From the NCBI RefSeq assembly GCF_024868665.1, contig NC_079900.1, positions 25,935,633 through 25,999,632 of the forward strand: DNA of 64,000 bases. Reading direction: 5' to 3'. The first letter of the stretch is position 1. Every line of letters begins with the position of its first letter. Source of the stretch: Triplophysa rosa (lineage: Eukaryota; Chordata; Actinopteri; Cypriniformes; Nemacheilidae). Shown piece after piece: positions 54,643-64,000 of this stretch. A model generated the notes under the pieces. The model worked only from the letters and a program-made list of their open reading frames with translations, searched no databases and was not told where the DNA came from. A program made the position numbers and the translations under genes.

Positions 54643-56704
54643 ATTGTTTTTATGAATCGGGACAGCAACTGTTCTGCAAATTCTGTCAACACTCAATCGA
54701 CTGGACGCGAAAGACCACCTGCGATAACCACCTGAAGTCAAAAACACACATGCGAAACAAGGAGAAGCTACAAGGCAAGAATTTATCCTTACAATGTACT
54801 ATAGCAAGTACAGTAGCATCATCGGATGTGAGGCGTGAGTTTGTAGAAGACTTTGTTGCTGTGTGTGCAGAGGCTGATATCCCGTACGAGAAAATGAAAA
54901 AGTTGCGTCCGTTTCTCATAAAGCACTGCAAGCAAGGCGGATCGTTGCCTCAAAATGAAAGCAGCCTTCGTCAAACCCACTTACCTCGCGTCTTTGAGCA
55001 ACACATGGAAGCCGTACTGAACAAGATCAGTGGGAAGAAAATGTGGGTTGTGGTTGATGAAACGACTGACATTCGAGATTGCAGCGTTTTAAACATTGTT
55101 ATAGGTAAGTCAGTAATAATTTGGGATCATAATAAGTATAATAACAAAAGTAATCATCTAAAACTGTATACAATAAATTTTTTGTACTAATTACCCTTCT
55201 GGTATTTAAAATTCAATACATAGAGGCAGATTGTTGCTGCTGGGAGAAATAAATAGAAAATGTAATACTATGTATAACCACTAGATGTAGTATAGACCTA
55301 TATAAACAGCAACTTGTGAATATACAGTCCTGTGTAGGAGAATAATGTTTTCTTTTTTTTAAAATTATTTTTCAAAATTATTTTATTAGGTTTTGCATTG
55401 GTTTAGTTGAAATTGCCTAACCTAAGTATATCATTCAAATGCACCAAATTAATTTAGTTCATTTAATTTCAGGAGTTGAAGGCCACTACTTTCTCACAGA
55501 TGTAATTTTTATGGAGAGCTGCAACTACACAACCTTTTCCCAGTACTGGGGTCCCTCCACAGAAACAATCTGGATCTCAATGACGTGTGGGCACTAGTCA
55601 CAGATAATGCATCATATTGCCTGAAGGCATTCAAAGAAGTCCTTAAAGGTGTTATGCCCAACAGTGTGCATGTGACCTGCCTCTGCCACGTCATCAATCT
55701 GGTAGGAGAGACCTGGCGGCATTATAAATACTTCACTGAGGTTGCATTACTGATGACCTGGATGAGATCTGTCTTCTTCAAGAAGCCTGCAAGAAAACGA
55801 AGATGGGTGAGCTTCCTGATTATGAAGCAGACAGTGCAGGCTAGGGTCCCCCCCCGAAGCAGTGAATACAAGGTGGAACAGCTGGTTTGAGGCAGTGAAA
55901 TACCATGCAGAGCATGTTCATATCTATAAAGAATTCTTGTTGGCAGAGAATTTATCATCCCAGGCTGTCACTAACATTCTCAACTTGGTGGAAACCGAGG
56001 AGAAGGTGCAGGATCTCACTGTGAAAATGTCTTTCGTCTCTGAGGGCTGCTCCAAACTCATTACAGCTCTCTCAATCCTAGAAGGAACCCACCGACCCAC
56101 AGCAGTGTCTGCATACAATGTCATGGAGGAGCTAGGTTCTTACCTTGCAAATGGAACCGCAAAAACTTGTGGGTTTGGTCCGAAGACAGATGCTCTTTTG
56201 AGACAGATGAGTATTAATGAGAGGAGAGAGGTGCTTGACCATCTCCATGATGCTTTCCACCTGGCCTTCACAAAGTTCTCAAAGCACTGGGACACACATT
56301 CAGCTAAAGAGATCTACAAGCTGGTTAGGGTGTTTGATCCTAGGCAGGCTGCAGCTATGGAAAAGCAGATTGAAGCCTATGCACAGCTGAAGCCCCTGGC
56401 AAATCCATCGGCAGAGCTCACCGAAGAGTGGATTGCCTATCAGTACTGTGTGTCGAGGGAAGCCATCTCTCCCTCTGTGGAACTTGGCGATTACTGGAAG
56501 GGTATGAGTGAGCGATTTCCAAGGATTGCGGAAATAGCAGTGCCCTACATCTACTTCCCAATGAGTTCAATCAACAGTGAGAGGAGTTTCAGCAAATATA
56601 AAACGCTCCTAACAGACAAGCGTGAAGCACTAACAGAGCTAAACACAAAGAGGCTGGCCATCATGTATTTTAATGGAGATGTCTCTGACAAATGGAAAAC
56701 TTAG
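54643..56704 (+). pseudogene. CGGBP1-like hAT transposase, broken
   Basis: hAT transposases carry an N-terminal BED-type zinc finger, an RNase H-like DDE core and a C-terminal dimerisation domain (hATC). Here the finger is visible as FCKFC...CDNHLKSKTH (54670-54750). The following LSLQC, VRREFVEDFVAVCAEADIP and PFLIKHCKQGGSLP stretch resembles human CGGBP1, itself derived from a hAT element. An exon ends at about 55105 (ATAG|GTAAGT) and resumes near 55473. VVVDETTD and VTDNASYC carry the two aspartates. The hATC domain (NSERSFSKYKTLLTDKREAL) ends near 56700. A frameshift near 55560 and a TAG near 55845 break the frame, and the start codon was separated by the inversion. It is not functional. 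Confidence 0.88.
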
Positions 56705-56849
56705 AATGGACACGCATAGCTCTGGCCATAAAGCAGTTCCACAGCTTATGTTTTTTCATCTCTGTTTTCATCACTATTTCATCACTCTGTTTGATAAAAA
56801 AATATTGTTTTGGATTTTACTGTGAAGTTTGTGAAGAGAAGAATTTGTT

Positions 56850-57045
56850 ACTAGGGTAGTTGACAGTTGACAGGACTTTTAGCAAATATAAGGCACTTTT
56901 CACAGACAAGCATGAAGCACTCACTGAACCAAACACAAAGAGGCTGGCTGTCATGCGTTTTAATGGATATCTGTGTGAGATGGAAAATGGCCTGCATATC
57001 TCTGGCAATCAAGCAGTTCCATGTTTTTATTTTCATCAGTTGTAC
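56850..57045 (+). pseudogene. Duplicated hATC tail of the transposase
   Basis: RTFSKYKALFTDKHEAL...NTKRLAVMRFNG repeats the last 40 residues of the preceding transposase, and the following SGNQAVPC-coding text repeats its 3' UTR. It is a partial tandem duplication of the 3' end, clearly diverged from the first copy. Confidence 0.85.
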
Positions 57046-57264
57046 TGTTAACTATATTACAGCACTTTAGTTTAACAAAAAAAAAATCCAATGTTTTGTT
57101 TTGGATTTTGAAAGCTAGTGTTTTGTTTTTTGATGAAATTCTGTATTGAAGCAGTTTAAAATGATACCAATGCATTTTTACTTTTAATAAATTACTGTTA
57201 AATTGTATAAGTTTAATGATTTAAATGGATTATGAATGCATTCTGATAACTAAAACTTAATTTA

Positions 57265-57374
57265 GCCATTAAAACAGAGTCTGAAAATATTAAAACAGAA
57301 AAAAACGGAATCCAGCAAAATTAAAACAGAAAAAACGGAATTTGGGAAAAAATAAAACGGAATTCATAGGGCCC
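57265..57374 (+). repeat. Right terminus of the CGGBP1-like hAT
   Basis: AAACGGAAT repeats lead into CATAGGGCCCTA, the same palindromic TAGGGCCCTA end as at 54452-54461. TTTCTG follows; the re-inverted left side ends in the same six bases, a partial target duplication. Confidence 0.65.
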
Positions 57375-57492
57375 TATTTCTGTTGTCAGACATAAAATAC
57401 TAATTACAGACAAATGTTTATATATCCAGTCAGTAACAATGACAGGTGCTTGTACACGCTGTTTTGTAATCATTCATTTATTCACTTACAAG

Positions 57493-58166
57493 TAGGGCTG
57501 TCACGATTATTAAATAATCGTCTCATCGCGATTGTTTGACCTCATCGCGATGGTTTCAGATCATCGCAATTATTGCACATCTCTATAGAAGACACGTAGT
57601 GTGGTGCATCTGCTTATTGCATATTTTAGTGTATATATTGTTACTAAAGCATGGTAATACTTGTAAAATGTACCACCACACCACAACACACTAAAAAAAA
57701 AACTAAAACATATACAAATTACCTGCAGTACAATTTAATATTATTTAAGCAAATCTCAGTGTGAAAACCAGTCTACCAAAATTTCATTAAAACACAAGTA
57801 AAATTTTATTGTAGTCTTGCAAGTGAGAAAAAAAACAGACTAGAAGCTTTTCTATGACTGATAGTATTTTAATGGTGGCTTCAATTCACACCTGATCAAT
57901 TTACTTAATTTACAAGTATTTGGTTGTTGTATTATTGACAGGTAAAAGCCTAAACCTTAAATATATGATGACCCAATTTTTTCCCATGTATTTCCAAGAA
58001 AAAAACATAGTCTTGTATTCAGAAAAATATGGTCGTTTCAATCGCTGAATCAAAAATGTATGAGAATTAAACGTCAAAGCTCAAAAACAGACAATTAATC
58101 GTCATAATCGCAATGATTTATTAGACAATTAATCGTCAATCAAATTTCATAATCGTGACAGCCCTA
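57493..58166. mobile_element. hAT MITE, TAGGGCTGTCACGATTAT ends, TSD CTTACAAG
   Basis: Inverted termini TAGGGCTGTCACGATTAT and its near-complement, with a perfect 8-bp duplication CTTACAAG (57485-57492, 58167-58174). It is 674 bp without coding capacity. The subterminal region has repeated ATCGCGAT/ATAATCGT motifs. An end fragment of the same family is at 36932. Confidence 0.92.
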
Positions 58167-58689
58167 CTTACAAGTAACTTTAAGCTGCTGTTAGGTCATG
58201 AAAGGAGAAGACACAGAAAGACTTTTTTCCAATCACTGAAAGTTGTCCAAAATGATGCTAGTCGCTATCGCTCTCTGAAGGAAAAAACTCTGTAATGACA
58301 GCACCAGTGGTTTGTGCGCGCCTGTGCGTTTATGAGAGCACGTGACGAGAGGTTCTGATTGAATGACAGATGCACGCTTTGCAGAATCAGATCCAGACAC
58401 AACACCACAAACACAACAATGTTAGAGATTGCTGTGTTATTGTCAAAAGTGCAAACAGATTTTCAGTTCGTTTTGAAACTATGGCGAAACAAATTAGACG
58501 GTGGTGGGCCATCATAGTCGTCTTGTTTATAAACACCCCTGGCTCTGCAACGCGAGTCTCTGCTGATCCCGCGTGGGTTTTCCTGAATGGACGATGGCAT
58601 TTATGAGTATGAATGGGGAACGTACGGATCTCTTCGATCACGTTCTGATGAAAGGAAATGATTGGATGCAACCAAATCGACAAAAAGGG

Positions 58690-58960
58690 GAATTATATAC
58701 TGCCCTCATTGTAATCCGTCAAAGTGACGGACGACCTTCAGATTTTTCCGTCACTGATATAAAATTGACTGAGAAATTTCGGTTAACTCTGCTTTCACCA
58801 TACCTGTCAACACTCCCGTTTTTCATGGGAGTCTCCCGTTTTTCACACCCATCTCCCGCCACCCTCCTGTTTTGTTATTTCTCCCGTGAAACTCCCGGAC
58901 CGACGGGAACCGGAACACGTTCACGGGGTGGCTCTGTGGCTTGAGCCACTGCCCATTTGC
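58690..58960. repeat. Dispersed repeat cluster
   Basis: 58701-58795 matches 41517-41612 (TCATTGTAATCCGTCAAA and TTCAGATTTTTCCGTCACTG). It is followed by CTCCCGTTTTTCATGGGAGTC, a known cyprinid repeat with internal CTCCCG motifs. The copies suggest one element family present twice. Confidence 0.6.
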
Positions 58961-61565
58961 CCTCATAGGCTGGCGCCCTTTGGTAGGCGAAATAGAATGG
59001 TAGCCGAAGTGGAGTAGAGAGGATTCACATCCCCGCGAAAAACGTTCTCTTATTACACCGCTAAAGGTCCGCATATTCCACTCCGCATTTCCTTTTACCG
59101 TTCGCTCCTCACAGTCTGTGTCCGCTCAATGAAGACGACAGACCATTTCATCGACAAGTACAGTGCTCGAATTGAGGGGGTCTGGGGGATCCGGGACCCC
59201 CCATAAGAAGTAAAAAATATACTTAGGGGGATCCCTCAGATATTTTTATTTGAGTAAAAATGATAATGATACATGTGATTAAATTCATGCAATGGATGTG
59301 GTAAATTTCGTGAATTAATTATTTACAATAATTTATATTAAGTTTGTTTATGGGCTAGTTGTCATGTCTCTTTAAATTTTAAACGCCCCACGTCTAAAGA
59401 ACGTTTTAATATATGGTATGTATTAAATAAATTTGTTAAACTGTTAAACACTTTTTTTGCTTCATTTTTTGATGGCTCATACTCTACATGTTTTGACTGT
59501 TTGTGAACTCCCATTTTACCATGTATTGAGCCGTAATGTCCCCAATTATATCTATGGAGCAACTAGATTACTGCTATAGCTATTGTGTTCTTTATAGATT
59601 GAGTCACAGATATTGTTGACAGAGAAGACGGCTGACCGAGTTTATCAGGACTTAACGAAAGGTTAGCAGTGTTTCCCACACATCTCCCACACGTCCATTC
59701 TCTATGGTGCTTGGTGTGTGTCTTGCCCTCTACCAGTTATTTTAATTTCATTTTTAGTTGAAAGTACACAATACATTATTATTTATATATATATTTTAAA
59801 CTTACTAATATTAAATAAATATATTATTGTGGGATTCAATAGATAATAGAAAGATCTAAAAAATCAACTAAGATTTGAGTATTTTAATGCTTTTTAATTG
59901 TGTTTTTTTTTGTGGGACAGCGTTTGCACCAGTTCTGTAGAATGGCCCATTTACAGCTTTTTTTTTTGTTATTTTTTGTCCGCTGGCTTTACGATTGTCA
60001 TGTTATATTCTTTTTTTATTCGTTGTTGTTATCGTCCATTGATAGCGGAGTGAGTGTCAGCTCAATCACTGGCTGGAGAGACTGCGCACCAGTTATTTCC
60101 GGCCTTTAATACAGATAATAACATTTTCGGCTGCAGAAATTTCGGTGCATCCTTCCTTTATTGTACGTGATTGTTTGTGCCAGAGTTGTAAGTACAATGG
60201 CGGGGGAAATAACATATTCTTGCGCATACAAAGAAGAAACGCGAAGTCATGCGCTCAAGCAGTTAACATTATGCTATAGATGGAACTGAATAAAAAATTA
60301 TATAATAAATGCAGATCTTCACAAACAGCATATTTTCACTGTGCACATTGCATTCAGTCGAGCGAGTGTAAATAAGACAAGTGTGATGCGTCCCACGCAG
60401 ATGCAAGAGACTGTGGAGACCGGTACTGATTGTGAGAATAAAGACACAAAGTTTTACGTGTTGATTTCATTTGTAGGGCTGCACGATTCTTGCTAAAATC
60501 TGAATCACTATTCTCTCACATGATTCTTGTTTTTTTAACCAAAACATTTATTGCATTCAAGTAAAAAAACACAGTACACGCACTTAAAATAAAGTGCTAT
60601 ACTTTAAGTAGAATAAACTTAAACGTGTGTGCTCATATTTTTTATCTAACTTTAAATAAAAGTAATTAAAATCTAGAAACATACAATGCTGTCCTCAATG
60701 TCAAAATGGGTTCAATGAGAAAGCAACAGTTTTTCGACCCTTAAAATAATGTCTCTAAAATTATTTCAGTGTGCTGTGTTCGGTTGATACACACAGCCCC
60801 GCCCATCCTCTGCCTGGGGAAGAGTGTGACATGGTTTCCAAGCGACGTTTCTGCATTTGCCGGTTCCATCAGTTTAGTAAACAAATTCACGTGTATTGCT
60901 CTGCCCACGGGGAAGCTTATACAGCGACATAATTTTTTTTTTATTGACACGCAAAAGCCTCAAATATGTAAAATATCCTCAAATATAAGATGAGTGGAAA
61001 GCCGTAAATGAGGGAGAAGTGATGGAGATTTATGACTGAATTATTTGCTATCTCAGCCCCATTCATTTGTTCATGTTTTAGGATTTACAGTTGAGGTTAA
61101 AAGTTTACCATTTCCTTGCAGAATCTGGAAAATGCTTAAAATTTGGGAAAAATAAGAGGGGTTTTGAAAATCAAGGTTTTTTTAATTTAGTCCTGCCCTG
61201 AAGTTATTTCATGAAAGAAATGTTAACATAAAGTTCACACCAAAGAATAATAACAAATTTCTAAAAATAGCCCAGGTCAAAATTTTACATCCTCTGATTC
61301 TTAATACTGTATGATGTTACCTGAAAAATCAATGACAATCAATGTTTTGTCACAGTTGTTTAAGGGTTTCTTGTTTGTCCTGAGTCATTAAACTGTTCTC
61401 TGATCTTCAGAAAAATTATCTAGGTCCATCAGAATCTTAGCTTGTAACTACTGTATGATTGAGGACAATCAAGAGACTTATACACAACTATTGCAATAGA
61501 TAGATAGAAACATTCAGTGATGCTCATGAAGGCAGCACGATTCATGTATAGTCAAGTGGGTGTAA
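58960..61565. other. Unassigned DNA with hAT end fragments
   Basis: Fragments include GCAGTGTTTCCCACACATC (59670) and TAGGGCTGCACGATTCTTGC (60475), both hAT-type ends without partners. No coding exon or RNA gene was recognised; open frames here are short and featureless. Confidence 0.4.
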
Positions 61566-61569
61566 ACCT

Positions 61570-61857
61570 CTGAAAAATGAAAATTCTGTCATCTACTCAC
61601 CCTCTTGTTATTTCAAACCTGTATGACTGCAGAAAAAAAAGAAGATAATTTGAAGAAAGTTGCTAACCGGACAGCGTCTGCACTCATTCACTTCTATTGG
61701 ATAGACACAAAACCAATGCAAGTGAACAGGTGCCAGCAACATTCTTCAAAATCTCATATTTTGTGCTCTGCAGAAGAAAGTCATACAGGTTTGAAATGAC
61801 AAGAGGATGAGTAAATGATGACAGAATTGTCATGTTTAGGTGAACTATTACTTTAAG
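61570..61857. repeat. Fold-back dispersed repeat, copy 5
   Basis: Arms TGAAAATTCTGTCATCTACTC and GATGACAGAATTGTCATG are inverted around ATTCACTTCTATTGGATAG. Same family as 893-1262; this copy is clean. Confidence 0.75.
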
Positions 61858-61914
61858 ACAGACACTTTCTTTACTGTTGTGAAGACTATTATGTCTGTGT
61901 AACTTTCATATCTA

Positions 61915-62480
61915 AAGTTCTCCACCATTGACCACAGCACACTCCTACATGGACTCGAAAATTACGTCGGCATTAAAGGAATAGCTTTGAAATGGTTTAA
62001 ATCTTATTTATCCGACAGTTTTCAATTTGTAGCAATAAACAATGAGGTGTCACGCAAATCCAGTACGGTGTACCACAGGGCTCAGTCTTAGGGCCTCTGC
62101 TCTTCGCATTATACATGCTACCTCTAGGAGATATAATAAAGCGACACAGAGTTAGCTTTCACTGTTATGCTGATGATACTCAACTTTATATTTCCTTGAA
62201 GCCTCATGAAACAGCAGTTCCATCGAATAATGGAATTATTAGAGTAACAACTTTTTATTACTGAACTCGGACAAAACAGAAGTGTTACTTGTTGTACCGA
62301 AAACTGCTATACCTAACAACCAAGAATACTGCTTAACTATTGACGGATGTTCCATAAAACCCTAGTCGTCAGCAAAGAATCTTGGCATTCTATTCGATAG
62401 TAATCTGTCATTTGAGAGCCACGTCGCCAACACCTGTAAAATTGCGTGTTTCCATTTTAAGAATATATCTAATCTACGTC
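61915..62480 (+). pseudogene. LINE reverse transcriptase fragment
   Basis: Recognisable RT motifs: [36 protein letters not shown] and the catalytic [11 protein letters not shown]. Frame changes are needed near 62060 and stops follow near 62260 and 62330, so it is dead. It leads into the open C-terminal segment at 62483. Confidence 0.85.
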
Positions 62481-62482
62481 AT

Positions 62483-62995
62483 ATGCTGTCAATGTCAGAT
62501 GCAGAGAAGTTAATTCATGCATTCATGACATCAAGACTAGATTACTGTAATGCACTGTTAGGTGGTTGCCCTGCAGGCTTATTACAAAAACTCCAACTGG
62601 TCCAAAACGCGGCAGCTCGAGTTCTTACACGTACAAAAAAGTATGAACATATTAGCCCGGTTCTGTCAACCTTGCACTGGTTACCTATAAAGCATCGCGT
62701 TAACTTTAAAATCTTGCTTATTACCTATAAAGCCTTACATGGTTTAGCTCCTCAGTACTTGAATGAACTCCTTTTGTATTACAGTCCTTCACGTGCATTA
62801 CGCTCTCAGGCGTCCTGTCAGTTGGTAATACCTAGAATTTCAAAATCAAGTGCAGGTGGTAGATCCTTATCCTATCTAGCGCCTAAACTTTGGAATAGTC
62901 TTCCCTGCACTGTCCAGGAGGCAGACACACTCTGTCAGTTTAAATCTAGACTAAAGACGCATCTTTTTAATCTTGCATACACTACTCTTCCATAA
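62483..62995 (+). pseudogene. LINE ORF2 C-terminal domain, 170 aa
   Basis: Counterpart of 37991-38503 with four residue differences. The internal ATG is not a native start; the frame is the tail of ORF2 and ends at its natural stop. Confidence 0.9.
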
Positions 62996-63639
62996 TATAA
63001 ATCTTCAGAGGGTTTAGGCTGCATTAGTTAGATCAACCGGAACCAAAAACACAACTGATGTGCTTGTTGCATCAAAGAGTGCAGAACAGTACTCTACTCT
63101 CAGCCAGTCTTGTCTCATTGTTCCAAGGTTACCACAGCGAGCAGGATGCAGATCATGCCCAGACCTGATGGTAGAGCGGAGAATGGGAAGCGGCGACCTG
63201 ACAAGAGCTGAGATGATAGAGCTGGATAAAGAAGGACGCAGTCACCTGACACGTCTTCACCACAAAATTTCAAATGCTATTAGATTATTAATGATAATCT
63301 TAAAACTATAATTTACCTTATTAGTAAGTTTATTTATTTTTATTTAGCCTTGTTGTGCAAGCTCAGTGGAGCTTGTGCAGAGGCAGCAGCTTTTGCCAGA
63401 GGGGAACTGGAATCCCCTGGTTGGGCCTGGGTTCTCCTGAGGTTTTTTTTCTCGATTAGAGTTTTGGGTTCCTTTCCACCGTTTGCATACTGTTCTTTTG
63501 CACTATTTGCCTGACCGGGGGGCTGCTTTAGAATTAGAATTTTAAAGTTTTGCTTAATTAATATTGCATATAGGAATTTATTGTCTGTTATATTTGACCT
63601 GTTCTTCTCTCTCCTTTATCTTAAATGTGTGCTCTCACT

Positions 63640-63770
63640 GTGCGTGTGTGTGTGTGTGTGCGTGTGTGTGCGCGTCCGTGTGTGTGTGTCTATGTCTATG
63701 TGTGTTAGTACGTGTGCATATTGTGTGTGTGGAGTGTTTTGTATGTGTGTATGTCTGTCTTCTGTGTTTT
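63640..63770. repeat. TG-rich microsatellite in LINE 3' UTR
   Basis: Imperfect GT/GTGC/TATG run, the counterpart of the CA run at 37200-37370 but more interrupted. Confidence 0.8.
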
Positions 63771-64000
63771 CACCTTTTTCTTGTTTTTACAGGTACAACT
63801 TTAATTGTTTTGCTTATAGTCAATATGTCTTATGTACAGCTGCTTTGTAACAATGAAAATTGTAAAAAGCGCTATATAAATAAAGTTGAGTTGAGTTGTT
63901 GTGATTTGATGTGAGCTGTGCTCATGCGTTGTAGATCTTGTAGGATTAAAGCAGCAATTATAATAACCTGCTGGCATTTTGTGTATTGTTTGTTTGTGTA

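Larger units (their letters stand above)
61915..63897 (+). mobile_element. L2-type LINE, 5'-truncated, longer copy
   Basis: Starts inside the reverse transcriptase and runs to the 3' tail GCGCTATATAAATAAAG with TTGAG repeats. Compared with 37072-38537 it retains about 540 bp more of the RT region. Confidence 0.9.

Overview
This 64 kb window reads as teleost nuclear DNA, most likely from a cypriniform (carp or zebrafish-like) fish. That rests on three things: GT-AG exons of a vertebrate centrosomal gene, the mix of Tc1, hAT, L2-type LINE, tRNA-SINE, Gypsy and retrovirus-like sequence, and terminal motifs typical of cyprinid repeats. The species assignment is inference. Two stretches are unreadable: a 100-N assembly gap (31407-31506) and one N (42268).

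Layout. 1-637 is the 3' part of a Tc1 element. 1473-20765 (+) holds seven consecutive coding exons of a coiled-coil gene recognised as cep112 (ccdc46); its introns carry nested DNA transposons. The most complex nest is 2910-7043, five elements inside one another. A THAP-domain exon (15504-15791, -) and a coding exon in a small TIR element (16797-16992, -) also lie in these introns. No further cep112 exon was found after 20765, so either its next intron exceeds 43 kb or the locus is broken.

21-26 kb carries a TTAA-type MITE, a solo LTR with a 5-bp target duplication, and a short internally deleted LTR element. 27871-31406 (-) is the 3' half of an endogenous retrovirus: two small related ORFs, an uninterrupted 565-codon env, a polypurine tract and one LTR. 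The assembly gap hides whatever lies 5' of this. At 32471 a promoter-like region is followed by a signal-peptide first exon of an unidentified gene (+).

33-44 kb is a transposon patchwork: a second copy of the 4146-6367 hAT, itself split by another hAT with a perfect 8-bp TSD, then an L2-type LINE. 44140-48085 (-) is a 5'-truncated, frameshifted chromodomain Gypsy between two 300-bp inverted arms. 48888-52115 is a hAT element holding a 44-bp minisatellite. 53-57.4 kb holds a CGGBP1-like hAT transposase whose first coding segment has been inverted. 57493-58166 is a hAT MITE, and 61915-63897 a second, nearly identical LINE.

Functionally, cep112 is the only clear host gene. The mobile elements act mainly as a stratified record of insertions, several datable against each other because paralogous copies supply empty sites. 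The best candidate for something undescribed is the pair of related ORFs upstream of the intact env.
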